DNA from: Marinomonas gallaica
Lineage (GTDB): Bacteria > Pseudomonadota > Gammaproteobacteria > Pseudomonadales > Marinomonadaceae
Direction: 5' to 3'
Length of the DNA stretch: 64,000 nt
Assembly (NCBI RefSeq): GCF_001639745.1
Contig: NZ_LTAX01000009.1
Coordinates: 62,001 to 126,000, forward strand
Each line of letters starts with the position of its first letter. Position 1 is the stretch's first letter. Shown here one piece after another: positions 1 through 9,614 of the stretch. A model generated the notes under the pieces. It made no database searches. It saw nothing but the letters and a program-made list of their open reading frames with translations, and was not told where the DNA came from. The translations under genes were made by a program, and so were the position numbers.

Positions 1-682
1 TTAGGCCTCGTTTAGGGGTGTCATCAAAGCCTTTTGAGCGATAGTCAAACCAGCTAAAGCGTTCGTTAGAGGTTGGATGTTGGAAGCGATAGGTGTCAGT
101 TAGTCCCCATGCTAACAAGCGATCAAACCACTCTCTTTCTTCTGGAAGGAAACTACACTTGCCCGTTCTTAACCAGCGTTTTGCATTTTGGTCACCAATG
201 CCTATGTCTAAATCCAAATGGGAGATATTGAAGTCACCCATAATGACAATTTGAGCTTCTTTAGGTTGGTCAGAAAGGTAGTCCATAAGGTCTTGATAGA
301 ATTTACGTTTCGCAGGAAACTTTGTCTCATGATCACGATTTTCACCCTGCGGAAAATAGCCGTTTATAACCTTCAAAGGGCCATTTTCGGTATCGAACGT
401 AGCAATAATCATGCGACGTTGGGCGTCTTCGTCGTCACCAGGAAATCCGTACTCTACTTCGAGAGCTGGGTTTTTGCTGAAGATGGCTACGCCATAATGT
501 GACTTTTGACCGAAATAGTAGGCATGATAGCCCACTGATTCTGGAATCTCATGAGGGAAGGCGTCATCATGCACCTTAATCTCTTGCAGGCCGATGATAT
601 CTGGTTGCCGTGCTTCAACAAGCGCTGAGATCTGATGTGGACGCGCTCTTAAACCGTTGATGTTGAAGGATACTACTTTCAT
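1..682 (-). CDS. xthA: Exodeoxyribonuclease III (C-terminus cut by window edge)
   Basis: Major AP endonuclease and 3'-5' exonuclease/3'-phosphatase of base-excision repair, acting on double-stranded DNA in the cytoplasm. About 227 residues are visible out of the usual ~268. The reading frame is still open at the left edge, so the final ~40 residues, including the catalytic His and one Asp of the family, lie outside the window. Visible landmarks are the start [14 protein letters not shown], the metal-binding Glu34 in GLQEIKV, and the catalytic Asp150/Asn152 in [10 protein letters not shown]. The last visible residues (DDTPKRGL) are typical of the family just before its final segment. The gene is divergent from gor. 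Identification is secure; there is no sign of damage apart from the edge cut. Confidence 0.95.
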   Translation of the reverse strand, partial: MKVVSFNINGLRARPHQISALVEARQPDIIGLQEIKVHDDAFPHEIPESVGYHAYYFGQKSHYGVAIFSKNPALEVEYGFPGDDEDAQRRMIIATFDTENGPLKVINGYFPQGENRDHETKFPAKRKFYQDLMDYLSDQPKEAQIVIMGDFNISHLDLDIGIGDQNAKRWLRTGKCSFLPEEREWFDRLLAWGLTDTYRFQHPTSNERFSWFDYRSKGFDDTPKRGL

Positions 683-742
683 AGAGCTAATGATTCCTGA
701 CCTAATTCTCAATATTACAAATACTTACAGATTAAAGTCTTA

Positions 743-771
743 TTGACAATAATAACTAGCCAGAATTTAAA
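743..771 (+). promoter_or_regulatory. Candidate sigma70 promoter of gor
   Basis: A perfect -35 hexamer TTGACA, a 17-base spacer and a weaker -10 TTTAAA (4 of 6 matches) lie in the AT-rich gap between xthA and gor. The predicted start would give a leader of about 80 bases. Inferred from pattern only. Confidence 0.4.
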
Positions 772-857
772 AAATAATCATTTACATTAGTAGAGTTGAA
801 ATAACCAAGTCACAACCCAATTGATTGTAGATATTTACATTTAAAAGGACTCTCGTT

Positions 858-2216
858 ATGAGCTATCAATATGATTTATTCGTGATCGGAGCAGGTTCTG
901 GTGGCGTGCGTGCCAGCCGTGTTGCTGCTTCAAAAGGATTTAAAGTGGGTGTTGCAGAGTCTCAAGCGCTAGGGGGAACCTGTGTCAACATTGGCTGCGT
1001 ACCGAAGAAGCTGTTTGTTTACGGTTCCGAATACAGTCATATTGCAAGTCAGGCAAAGGGGTATGGTTGGACGTTTTCTGAGCCAAGTTTTGATTGGGCA
1101 ACGTTAAGGGACAATAAATCTAAAGAGATTGAGCGTTTGAATGGCATCTATAAAAATCTGCTTGAAAACCCAGGCGTTACCATTCATCAAGGCTATGGTG
1201 AGCTAGTAGATGCTCATACTGTTAAAGTAGGTGATGAGATCATTACAGCCGAACGTATTCTAATCGCCGTTGGTGCTCAGCCATTTGTTCCAGAATTCCC
1301 CGGCAATGAGCATGTACTGGTCTCCGACGATATGTTCTTTCTAGAAGAACTGCCGAAATCGATTCTAGTCGTAGGTGGTGGTTATATCGCCGTTGAGTTT
1401 GCTGGTATTTGTAACGGTTTGGGCGTCGAAACGACGTTGATGTACCGCGGTGATAAGTTATTGCGCGGTTTTGATGAAGACGTACGCGATTTTGCAAGTA
1501 ACGAATACGGTCGTTCCGGTGTCAATGTTCAACTAAACAGCGATGTTGCGAAAATTGAATTACAAGGTAAGCAAAAACGTGTGATGCTAAAAGATGGCCG
1601 TGAGTTGGTGTTCGATGAAGTGCTTTATGCGACAGGCCGTGTACCTAACACTGATAAGTTGAATGTGGCGTCAGCAGGCATTGAAACGACTAAAAATGGT
1701 GCGATTGTGGTGAATGATCGTTATCAAAGTACAGCAGATTCTGTTTATGCCATCGGTGACGTAACAGATCGTGTTCAATTAACTCCTGTGGCAATTAAAG
1801 AAGCGATGGCGTTGATTGGCTATTGGTTCGATGAAATTGAACCAAACTTTGATTACGATAATATTCCGACCGCTGTTTTCTCGCAGCCACCAATCGGTAC
1901 CGTAGGACTGAGTGAACAAGAAGCGGATCGACGTGGTTTAGATATAGATGTTTATCAAACAGATTTTCGCGCCATGAAGCATACGTTATCGGGTGCACAA
2001 GAGCGCAGTTTTATGAAGTTGATTGTTGATAGATCAACTGACAAGGTTATCGGTGCTCATATGATTGGTGACTATGCCGGTGAGATTATTCAAGGCCTTG
2101 GTATTGCGATTAAAGCAGGCGCGACAAAAGCACATTTTGATTCGACGGTGGGTGTTCATCCAACCAGTGCTGAAGAATTTGTTACGTTTTCAGCAGGCTC
2201 GCTTAAAAAGCGATGA
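858..2216 (+). CDS. gor: Glutathione-disulfide reductase
   Basis: FAD-dependent disulfide reductase that regenerates glutathione from GSSG using NADPH in the cytoplasm. At 452 residues it is nearly identical in length to E. coli Gor (450). The N-terminus carries the FAD-binding GAGSGG motif (residues 11-16) and the redox-active disulfide in GGTCVNIGCVPKK (Cys42/Cys47). A second dinucleotide fold, VVGGGYIAVEF, is followed by an Arg-containing segment (MYRGDKLLRGFD) suited to the NADPH phosphate. The C-terminal dimer domain has GVHPTSAEEFVTF with the catalytic His and Glu. These features distinguish it from lipoamide dehydrogenase and mercuric reductase. An AAAAGGA ribosome site precedes the ATG, and a hairpin terminator follows, so it appears to be a single-gene unit. 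Confidence 0.95.
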   Translation: MSYQYDLFVIGAGSGGVRASRVAASKGFKVGVAESQALGGTCVNIGCVPKKLFVYGSEYSHIASQAKGYGWTFSEPSFDWATLRDNKSKEIERLNGIYKNLLENPGVTIHQGYGELVDAHTVKVGDEIITAERILIAVGAQPFVPEFPGNEHVLVSDDMFFLEELPKSILVVGGGYIAVEFAGICNGLGVETTLMYRGDKLLRGFDEDVRDFASNEYGRSGVNVQLNSDVAKIELQGKQKRVMLKDGRELVFDEVLYATGRVPNTDKLNVASAGIETTKNGAIVVNDRYQSTADSVYAIGDVTDRVQLTPVAIKEAMALIGYWFDEIEPNFDYDNIPTAVFSQPPIGTVGLSEQEADRRGLDIDVYQTDFRAMKHTLSGAQERSFMKLIVDRSTDKVIGAHMIGDYAGEIIQGLGIAIKAGATKAHFDSTVGVHPTSAEEFVTFSAGSLKKR

Positions 2217-2227
2217 AAAAATGTTTT

Positions 2228-2263
2228 AAGCCGTTTAGCGCTTAGTTAAACGGCTTATTTTAT
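2228..2263 (+). terminator. Intrinsic terminator after gor
   Basis: Ten-base arms AAGCCGTTTA and TAAACGGCTT flank a 9-base loop and are followed by ATTTTATT. It sits between gor and pepD, so pepD probably has its own promoter. Confidence 0.75.
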
Positions 2264-2275
2264 TGGAGTGTATAA

Positions 2276-3748
2276 ATGAACGAATGGTTAGAGTCGCTTC
2301 AGCCACAAGCTGTATGGCGACAGTTTCGTCTGATGTGTGATACCCCGCGCCCGTCTTTTCACGAAGAAACGCTACGTAGCTATTTATTTGAATGGTCTCA
2401 GAGTTTAGGGTTGAGAGCCAGTATTGATGCGGCCGGCAATTTATTAATTTGTAAGCCTGCCACGACAGGTATGGAAGCTTGTGAGACCGTTGTGCTACAG
2501 GGGCATCTAGATATGGTGGCTCAAAAAGAAGCGACCTCTAATCATTGCTTTGAAAATGACCCAATTGAAACGTATGAGCAAGACGGTTGGGTGCATGCAA
2601 AAGGTACGACTCTTGGGGCGGACAATGGCATCGGCGTCGCGGCTATTTTGGCCGTTTTAGAAAGTAACGATATTCCCCATGGCCCCATTGAGGCACTGTT
2701 CACGATTGAAGAAGAAACCAGTCTACGTGGTGCATCTCAACTTCCTGAAGGCATTCTTAAGGGTACCCGACTGCTAAACCTTGACTCAGAAGATCGTGGT
2801 GATGTTTACATCGGTTGCGCCGGTGGTGTTGATATCAATGTGTCCAAACGTTTCCTGTTAGAGCATGAACCGGAATTTGATAGGGCCTTCTTGATTACTA
2901 TCACAGGGCTAAAAGGTGGGCATTCAGGCCTAGACATCAATAAAGGTCTAGCCAATGCAAATGTGCTGATGGCGCGATTACTGAATGACTTAAATGATGC
3001 AATGGATTTTCGTTTGTCTTCAATAGTGGGTGGTACACTGCGAAATGCCATTGCACGAGATGCCAATGCTACTGTGTTAATGAACGCCTCTGAAATCGGT
3101 AAATTTGAAGAATGGCTTACTGAGCAAGCCAAACTCTATCAGCAAGAATATGTAGATACAGATCCAAACTTATCCATTTCAGTTTCTACTTCTGATGTAA
3201 CTGAACACCTTTCTAAAAGTAATCAGACGAGTGTGATACAAGCTTTATTATCGGCACCGCATGGTGTTCGTCGCATGTCACCTTCTATTGCTAATGTGGT
3301 GGAAACCTCCTGCAACTTGGGCGTTATTAGAATCTTGGTCAATCAGGCTGATATTGAATTGTCTGTTTGTCTATTAGTACGTTCTTCAGTGGACAGTCAA
3401 ACTGAATACTTAGCGAAGATAGCTAAAGCGCCATTTCAATTAATTGGCTGTGAGGTGTTGTTAGAGAATGGCTATCCTGGCTGGAAGCCTGAGCCACACT
3501 CTAATTTACTGACACATTTCCATCGTGTACATGAACAGGTAATGGGCTTTGAGCCTAATGTGAAAGTGATTCACGCAGGGCTTGAATGCGGTATCATCGG
3601 CGCAAAATACCCAGCAATGGAGATGGTATCGTTTGGGCCGAATATACGCGGTGCGCATTCACCCTCTGAACGCCTCCAAATCGATTCCGTAGCAGAGTTT
3701 TGGAACATCCTTAAAACACTGCTTAAAGACACGCCGAAAGCCGTTTGA
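2276..3748 (+). CDS. pepD: Aminoacyl-histidine dipeptidase (peptidase D, M20 family)
   Basis: Cytosolic di-zinc dipeptidase that splits Xaa-His and other dipeptides. At 490 residues it is close to E. coli PepD (485). The metal and catalytic residues of M20 enzymes are visible in order: His77 and Asp79 in LQGHLDM, Asp116 in GADNGIG, Glu145/Glu146 in TIEEETS, Asp170 in LNLDSED, and a C-terminal His in RGAHSPSERL. The insertion between them is the lid/dimerisation domain. Start ATG is preceded by TTGGAGTG. Its stop lies 2 bases from the next gene's ATG, so it heads an apparent pepD - [2Fe-2S] protein - sbcD - sbcC transcription unit. No functional reason for linking PepD with SbcCD is evident. 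Confidence 0.93.
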   Translation: MNEWLESLQPQAVWRQFRLMCDTPRPSFHEETLRSYLFEWSQSLGLRASIDAAGNLLICKPATTGMEACETVVLQGHLDMVAQKEATSNHCFENDPIETYEQDGWVHAKGTTLGADNGIGVAAILAVLESNDIPHGPIEALFTIEEETSLRGASQLPEGILKGTRLLNLDSEDRGDVYIGCAGGVDINVSKRFLLEHEPEFDRAFLITITGLKGGHSGLDINKGLANANVLMARLLNDLNDAMDFRLSSIVGGTLRNAIARDANATVLMNASEIGKFEEWLTEQAKLYQQEYVDTDPNLSISVSTSDVTEHLSKSNQTSVIQALLSAPHGVRRMSPSIANVVETSCNLGVIRILVNQADIELSVCLLVRSSVDSQTEYLAKIAKAPFQLIGCEVLLENGYPGWKPEPHSNLLTHFHRVHEQVMGFEPNVKVIHAGLECGIIGAKYPAMEMVSFGPNIRGAHSPSERLQIDSVAEFWNILKTLLKDTPKAV

Positions 3749-3750
3749 TT

Positions 3751-4494
3751 ATGTCAAAAGTTTGTGCTGTTACCCTTGATGGGACAACGTATGAAATTGA
3801 GTCTGGCGAGAATTTACTGGCTGGCTTGACCTCTAACGGGGTCATTGTTCCGCACAGTTGTTTAGCTGGAGCGTGCCGAAGTTGTTGTTTATATGAGGCG
3901 ACAACCACTACTCCTTTGTTAGCGTGTCAGCAGAGAGTTACGGAGGATCTATCCCTAATGACACAAGCACATCATGTATATGATGTTGTCCTAGAACACG
4001 TAACCGTGAGCGAGTTGACACAGCGGTGGGCTGTGGTGACGGGTCACACAAAAATGGCGCTACCGTTAGGCGCAGACATTCGTTGGCAATGTGGCGGACA
4101 AGAGGGGCGCAGTACCTGCTGTTCACCCGATGGCACGACACTTGATTTCTACTTCCCTACTCATCTTTGTAATCAAATAGACACCTTGAAGCTAGTGAAT
4201 AAGCCTCAGCGAGCATTGTTGGACCCAAATGCCACGTTTCTCTTACTGTACGGCGCTAAGAATGAACCCATGGCGAGGCATTTTGCAGAAGCGCTTACGG
4301 CTAGTAATTTGGGCACCAAAATCGAGTTGGCGTTAATAGATTTGTCGAAGTCTGATGCCAGCTTATCCTTCAAACGGTTTGACATGGCGGTCGTAATGGC
4401 CGATGAGTCCATATCCCTGCATGCCTTAGAGACTTGGCTAACGAACAGTCGTTGTCGAGTGAATGAATTTACCTATCTAATAAACCACTCCTAA
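3751..4494 (+). CDS. [2Fe-2S] ferredoxin-domain protein with degenerate reductase-like tail
   Basis: The first ~75 of 247 residues form a plant-type [2Fe-2S] ferredoxin domain with ligands Cys37, Cys42, Cys45 (C-x4-C-x2-C) and Cys59. The remaining ~170 residues look like a worn ferredoxin-NAD(P)H reductase module. In the place where such enzymes carry the FAD-binding RxYS motif there is R-S-T-C-C-S (120-125) followed by a DGTTLDFYF strand. A later segment (NATFLLLYGAKNE) resembles part of the nucleotide domain, but no glycine-rich GGTG motif is seen. I infer an electron carrier that probably lacks flavin; the partner is unknown. A TTG two codons upstream is an alternative start, but it would overlap pepD. 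The stop overlaps the sbcD start (TAATG), suggesting coupled translation. Confidence 0.75.
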   Translation: MSKVCAVTLDGTTYEIESGENLLAGLTSNGVIVPHSCLAGACRSCCLYEATTTTPLLACQQRVTEDLSLMTQAHHVYDVVLEHVTVSELTQRWAVVTGHTKMALPLGADIRWQCGGQEGRSTCCSPDGTTLDFYFPTHLCNQIDTLKLVNKPQRALLDPNATFLLLYGAKNEPMARHFAEALTASNLGTKIELALIDLSKSDASLSFKRFDMAVVMADESISLHALETWLTNSRCRVNEFTYLINHS

Positions 4495-5690
4495 TGAAAA
4501 TACTGCACACATCCGATTGGCACCTTGGTCAGAGTTTTATGGGCAAAAGCCGTCTCGAAGAGCATCGTTTATTTGTTTCTTGGCTTGCGAATATTGTTGA
4601 ACAACATCACATCAAAGCCGTGATTTTGGCGGGAGACGTATTTGACACATCAACTCCGCCCAGTTATGCCCGAGAGCTCTATCATGAATGTGTTCTAAAA
4701 CTGAATGCCTTAAATTGCCAGTTTATTGTGGTTGCAGGCAACCACGATTCGGTCAGTGTATTAAACGAAAGTAAAAGTCTTTTGAGAACGCTCGATACCT
4801 ATGTCGTGACGCAACCAGAGTGGGCAGCACTGGATAATGCTGTCATTCCATTGCGGGATGAGCAAAACACACTACAGGCGATGGTATGTGCCGTTCCATT
4901 TCTTCGCGCAAGAGACATGGTGCGTTACGAAGCAGGGCAGGCAGGGGATGAGAAACAACAGCTACTTTCCCATCAAATACAGCACTATTACCGAACTTTA
5001 TTTTCAGAGGCGAAGCGATTATCTGGCGATGTGCCCATCATTGGTACGGGGCATTTCACCGTGTTAGGCGGACAGAAAACAGAGTCAGTGCGCGATATTT
5101 ATGTGGGTACGTTAGAGGCTTTCCCGCCAAGCATGTTGCCTGAGTTTGATTATTTGGCGCTGGGTCATATTCATAAGCCAATGTCAGTGGGAGGCAATCA
5201 CTGCTGGCGCTATTCTGGTTCGCCGATGCCAATGAGTTTTGATGAAGCCAGCAGTCAAAAATCCGTTTGTGTGTTTGATACTGAGACCCGTGATGTTGAA
5301 CGTATTGATGTGCCGGCGTTTCGTGAACTCAGAAGCATGAAAGGAAGTCGTGATCAACTGATCTATGAAATTGAGCAACTACCATGTAGCGAGCATTTGA
5401 CCGTATGGCTTGAGATTACTGTTACAGAAGATATTAATCTAGGTCCTTTTCAGGAACAGCTAAGACAGATAACCGAGCATAAGAAGATTGATGTCGTCAA
5501 AGTGCGCCGAGAAAAGAGGCTCGTCGATTTGGTCGATGGCTTGGCTGAAACCGCTACGTTAGAGGATGTAACCCCGGTGGAAGTATTTGACAAGTTATTG
5601 CTTGAGAAGGACGTATCAGAAGAGCGAAGTGTGGAGCTTAGAGGCTTATTCCAGCAAATCATTATGGACGATGAGGAGCCTAACTCATGA
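4494..5690 (+). CDS. sbcD: Exonuclease SbcCD, nuclease subunit SbcD
   Basis: Mre11-type Mn2+-dependent nuclease subunit of SbcCD, which cleaves DNA hairpins and processes blocked double-strand ends. The 398-residue length matches E. coli SbcD (400). The calcineurin-like phosphoesterase motifs appear in order: SDWHLGQ (Asp8/His10), LAGDVFDT, VAGNHDSV, GTGHFTV and LGHIHKP. The C-terminal part is the capping/dimer region that contacts SbcC. The start overlaps the previous stop by one base and the end overlaps sbcC by ATGA, so SbcD and SbcC are almost certainly translationally coupled. Confidence 0.95.
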   Translation: MKILHTSDWHLGQSFMGKSRLEEHRLFVSWLANIVEQHHIKAVILAGDVFDTSTPPSYARELYHECVLKLNALNCQFIVVAGNHDSVSVLNESKSLLRTLDTYVVTQPEWAALDNAVIPLRDEQNTLQAMVCAVPFLRARDMVRYEAGQAGDEKQQLLSHQIQHYYRTLFSEAKRLSGDVPIIGTGHFTVLGGQKTESVRDIYVGTLEAFPPSMLPEFDYLALGHIHKPMSVGGNHCWRYSGSPMPMSFDEASSQKSVCVFDTETRDVERIDVPAFRELRSMKGSRDQLIYEIEQLPCSEHLTVWLEITVTEDINLGPFQEQLRQITEHKKIDVVKVRREKRLVDLVDGLAETATLEDVTPVEVFDKLLLEKDVSEERSVELRGLFQQIIMDDEEPNS

Positions 5691-8600
5691 AAATCTGCTC
5701 ACTACGTTTTGAAAATTTGAATTCTTTGAAGGGTAAGTGGTTTATAGATTTTGAATCTGCACCCTTAGCAGATGCTGGCATTTTTGCTATCACTGGCCCT
5801 ACGGGGGCAGGGAAGTCCACGTTATTAGATGCGATTTGTTTGGCGCTCTATCATCAGACGCCCCGTATTAATGTATCCCAATCTGCTAATGATGTAATGA
5901 CTCGACACACTGCCCATTGCGCTTCTGAAGTAGTGTTTGAAGTGAAAGGTAAGCGATACACCGCGTCATGGGAGCAAAAACGTGCTCGTAATAAAGCCGA
6001 TGGCAAGCTGCAACCGATTAAATGCAGTTTGTCGCAAGCTGACGGTAAAATCATTGCCGATAAAATTGCCTTAAAACTTGACGGCGTCGCTGAATTAACT
6101 GGACTGGATTTTCCACGTTTTACTCGCTCGATGATGCTTGCTCAAGGCGGATTCGCGGCGTTTTTGAATGCCAAAACGGACGATCGAGCTGAGTTATTAG
6201 AAGAACTGACTGGAACGGAAGTATACGCGGACATTTCACGACGAATATTTGAAGCCCATCGTGAGAAAAAAGCTCATATCCAGCAACTTGAGGCCGTTCA
6301 AGCGAGCCACAAGTTACTGTCTATTGAAGAGTGGCAAGTGTTGCAAGACGAGCATGACGTTGCTAAGAAAAACGTTGATCAAACGAAACAGTCGCTAAAT
6401 GCGCTGCATCGAGTGCTCGCATGGCACCAATCAGCTCAAGAGCTGACAGAGAAAAAATCAAAACTCAATGATGAGCTTGTTCAGGCTCAAACAAATTGGA
6501 CTGAGCTTGCGCCGTCTTTTAATTTGCTTGAGCAAGCGTATCTGGCACAACAAATAGAGCCCAAACACGCACATCTACAGCAGCTTAAAGTTGAGCTAGA
6601 GCAAAGTAAAAGTCTAGAAAGAAACTTAAAAACAGAGTTATTAGAAAGCCAGCAGTCTTATGATGACACTCAAGCCCGTTTTAATGATGCTTCTCACACA
6701 CTTTCTGAACATCAGGCCGCATTTGCAAAATTTGAACTGGCCGCTGAGAAGACTTGGTCGCCAAAAGAACACGAATGTAATCGACAGGCTCAAGCGTTGC
6801 AAACGCATCAAGATAATCAACGAGCGCTGTTACAACAGTTGGATGCTTTAGAACAGGATATTTCGAATCAGAACTCTACGGTAACCCAACTTCAGAATGA
6901 AAAACTGAGCTTAATGGAGTCGCTAAATGTTTGGAAAGATGGCGCGAAAGCCTCAGAACTAATAGAAAAGTGGCGTCTGCAAGATGATCAGATAAGCCAA
7001 AATAAACAGCAGTTTATAAATAAACAAACACAACTGACTTCACTGCAGTCTGTCAAAACAGATATTGAGCAGAAATTAGCGTCTGCTGAGCAACAGCTAA
7101 GTCTAACTCAAAAGCATCAGTCAGGGCTGAATCATCATTTACAGACGGTCGAGTCCGATCTTGCGTCTTTGTTGAATACTTATGACGCAGCAAGTTTGGC
7201 GCACAAAATTGACAGTCTTGAAGTATATGTAGAGCAAAAGCGAACGCTTCAAACCACTTTGAGTCGATTGGCTGAATCAAGACAAGAACTGGAGCGGTTA
7301 AACTGTGCTCAGCAAACGTTAAGTGACGAGTTGACCCAAAACACCGAGCAAGTTAAGCAAGCGCTGTCCAATATCAAACGAATCGAAGCGCAAATAGCCG
7401 ACCTTGAGCAGCGGATTTTTTTGCAACAACGTGTTGCTGTATTGGAGCGTGAGCGTCAATTGCTTATCGAGGGGGAGGCCTGCCCTCTTTGTGGAAGTGA
7501 CAGTCATGATTTGGTGGCGGTAGAAGCTTTTACTATCGATGACACGCTCACCAAGCGGTTATCTGAATACCAAGCTGAGCGTTTGCAAAGCGTTAATGAC
7601 ATAAAGCCTATTGAGCAAGAGGGTGCGAAGTTATTAGGTAAACTTGAATCAATAGAGGCGCAGCGTTCGATCATTAGAGATCAAATTATTGGCTATGAAA
7701 TAGCGGCAGCAGAAGATGCGTCAGTTTCCTTGCAAGCGCTAGAAACGAACATTGAAAAGGCCAGTGAAGAGCTAAAGATCCTAAAGCAAACCCAGAGGCG
7801 ATCTCAGGCATTAGAGCAAGAGCGTCATAACCTATTGAAGCAAAAGCAGGATGTTGATCAACAGCTCGCTAATCAGTCAATGCTTCAGAAGCAATGGTTG
7901 CATGAACGAGACAGTAAAAAAATCGCTATTGATCAACTAAATCATGCGCTTGCTACCTTAGAAATAGACACAAAAGAACAGTTGCAAAACTTATCAGAAA
8001 GTGTCGTTGAATTGGCGAATGATGCTTCTTGGTGTGAGCAATATTCGACTAATTTAGTGGCCATTACCGAGGCGGTTCAGCAATGGCAGAGCGCTTCTCA
8101 AAAAATAGCTCAGCTTGATAAGTCCTTAGAGGCTTGCTTATGGCAAAAAGATCAAACCCAAAAAACAATTAGCCAAGTTAGCCATCAGAAAGAAGTACTA
8201 ACAGATGACATTGCGGCATTGGTGCAAACCGTTGAGCGACTTGGAAATGAGCTGGCAGAAGGGTTACAAGGAAAGTCTGTTCAAGCCTTACGTACTGAGT
8301 ATCTAAGCCAGCTGGATGCCTTACAATCGACAAAAGACCTGTACGCAAGCCAGTTGTCTACACAGTCTATTCAGCATACACAGCTCACCACAAAGTTAAC
8401 CAATGTATCGGAAATGCTCGATCAGCTTAATCAGAAGACAAAAGCGGCGGAGCAAGATTGGTTAGAGTGCCTTGAAAGCGTTGGCTTTATATCATCAGAC
8501 GCTTGGAAGAGTGCGTCTATCGACGCGACTGAGGTCAAACGAATAGAGCAAATGCGTGATGATGCGCAAAATACAATTCAACGACTTAATGCACTGGTTG

Positions 8601-9346
8601 AGCAAGTTAATCATGATTTAGCAGAACACGAAGCCGTGTTTGCAACGTTACCGGTATTGTCTGAACAGCAGGACTTGCATGCATTAGAGCAAAGGTTTGA
8701 AACGCTTAAAGATGAGTACGATGAGCAAATGGTTCAGTTAGGGCAAATTGCTGAGCGTGTTCATTCAGAAAGTGTTAAACGTAAAAATAACCAGTCCATG
8801 TTGAAAGATATTGCAGATCAAAAACATGAATTTATTTTGTTGGACGATTTGAATGCTTTAATTGGGTCTTCTGACGGGGCTAAATTTCGACGTTATGCGC
8901 AAAGTGTGACGTTAGATCATCTCGTGTGGTTAGCGAATCGACACCTGAATACCTTGCATGGCCGCTATCAATTACAGCGTCAGCGTAATGAGGGGTTGCA
9001 GCTTGAAGTCATTGATCAGTGGCAGGGTGATATTACGCGAGACACAAAAACATTATCTGGTGGAGAGTCTTTCTTGGTGAGTCTGGCGTTGGCGGTGTCT
9101 CTGTCTGAACTTGTGTCTCACAAAACCTCGATTGATTCATTATTTTTAGATGAAGGGTTCGGCACGTTAGACAGCGAAACCTTAGATATCGCTCTAGATG
9201 CGCTAGATCGCTTAAACAGTTCCGGTAAGACAATTGGTGTGATTAGTCATGTTGAAGCTCTCAAAGAACGCATTTCGGTACAAATTCAAGTGAACAAGCA
9301 AGCAGGACTGGGTGTGTCAGGTCTTGAACCGCTCTATAAAGGGTAA
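5687..9346 (+). CDS. sbcC: Exonuclease SbcCD, ATPase subunit SbcC
   Basis: Rad50-type SMC ATPase partner of SbcD. Residues 37-45 (GPTGAGKST) are Walker A. Two long Gln/Glu-rich coiled-coil arms flank a zinc hook CPLCGS near residue 600. The C-terminal ATPase half contains the ABC signature LSGGES near 1123 and the Walker B region LFLDEGFGTLD near 1155. At 1219 residues it is longer than E. coli SbcC (1048), with the extra length apparently in the coiled coils; this is within the range for a family with variable arms. It is the last gene of the pepD-sbcC run. No convincing terminator is seen in the 268-base gap that follows. Confidence 0.95.
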   Translation: MKICSLRFENLNSLKGKWFIDFESAPLADAGIFAITGPTGAGKSTLLDAICLALYHQTPRINVSQSANDVMTRHTAHCASEVVFEVKGKRYTASWEQKRARNKADGKLQPIKCSLSQADGKIIADKIALKLDGVAELTGLDFPRFTRSMMLAQGGFAAFLNAKTDDRAELLEELTGTEVYADISRRIFEAHREKKAHIQQLEAVQASHKLLSIEEWQVLQDEHDVAKKNVDQTKQSLNALHRVLAWHQSAQELTEKKSKLNDELVQAQTNWTELAPSFNLLEQAYLAQQIEPKHAHLQQLKVELEQSKSLERNLKTELLESQQSYDDTQARFNDASHTLSEHQAAFAKFELAAEKTWSPKEHECNRQAQALQTHQDNQRALLQQLDALEQDISNQNSTVTQLQNEKLSLMESLNVWKDGAKASELIEKWRLQDDQISQNKQQFINKQTQLTSLQSVKTDIEQKLASAEQQLSLTQKHQSGLNHHLQTVESDLASLLNTYDAASLAHKIDSLEVYVEQKRTLQTTLSRLAESRQELERLNCAQQTLSDELTQNTEQVKQALSNIKRIEAQIADLEQRIFLQQRVAVLERERQLLIEGEACPLCGSDSHDLVAVEAFTIDDTLTKRLSEYQAERLQSVNDIKPIEQEGAKLLGKLESIEAQRSIIRDQIIGYEIAAAEDASVSLQALETNIEKASEELKILKQTQRRSQALEQERHNLLKQKQDVDQQLANQSMLQKQWLHERDSKKIAIDQLNHALATLEIDTKEQLQNLSESVVELANDASWCEQYSTNLVAITEAVQQWQSASQKIAQLDKSLEACLWQKDQTQKTISQVSHQKEVLTDDIAALVQTVERLGNELAEGLQGKSVQALRTEYLSQLDALQSTKDLYASQLSTQSIQHTQLTTKLTNVSEMLDQLNQKTKAAEQDWLECLESVGFISSDAWKSASIDATEVKRIEQMRDDAQNTIQRLNALVEQVNHDLAEHEAVFATLPVLSEQQDLHALEQRFETLKDEYDEQMVQLGQIAERVHSESVKRKNNQSMLKDIADQKHEFILLDDLNALIGSSDGAKFRRYAQSVTLDHLVWLANRHLNTLHGRYQLQRQRNEGLQLEVIDQWQGDITRDTKTLSGGESFLVSLALAVSLSELVSHKTSIDSLFLDEGFGTLDSETLDIALDALDRLNSSGKTIGVISHVEALKERISVQIQVNKQAGLGVSGLEPLYKG

Positions 9347-9614
9347 AGTTGCTATTAATATTCATTAGTGAGTTGTCCCCAGAAATGATGGCAAAACCTT
9401 GTAAATAAGTTGTAAAAGTTTAATAAATACAATGGGTTACTAGTTTGGTTTAATTTGCGCACAAGTGTTATATTAGGGCACAATATGTAAACTTAAGTTA
9501 TTTGTTTGCACGGAATTGCTTCATTTCTACTTGTATATTGTTAAAATAGAATATTGCAAAATTCGCTTATTTTATAAGCGTTACCGCACTGATTTAATTA
9601 AGGAAATTCTTTAG
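9347..9614. promoter_or_regulatory. AT-rich intergenic region upstream of minCDE
   Basis: This gap must hold the minC promoter. Several AT-rich -10-like hexamers occur (for example TATATT near 9469), but none has a convincing -35 partner. A small hairpin, CGCTTAT/ATAAGCG with a TTT loop (9564-9580), lies about 35 bases before the minC ATG and could sit in the mRNA leader. An AAGGAA ribosome site precedes the ATG. Confidence 0.4.
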
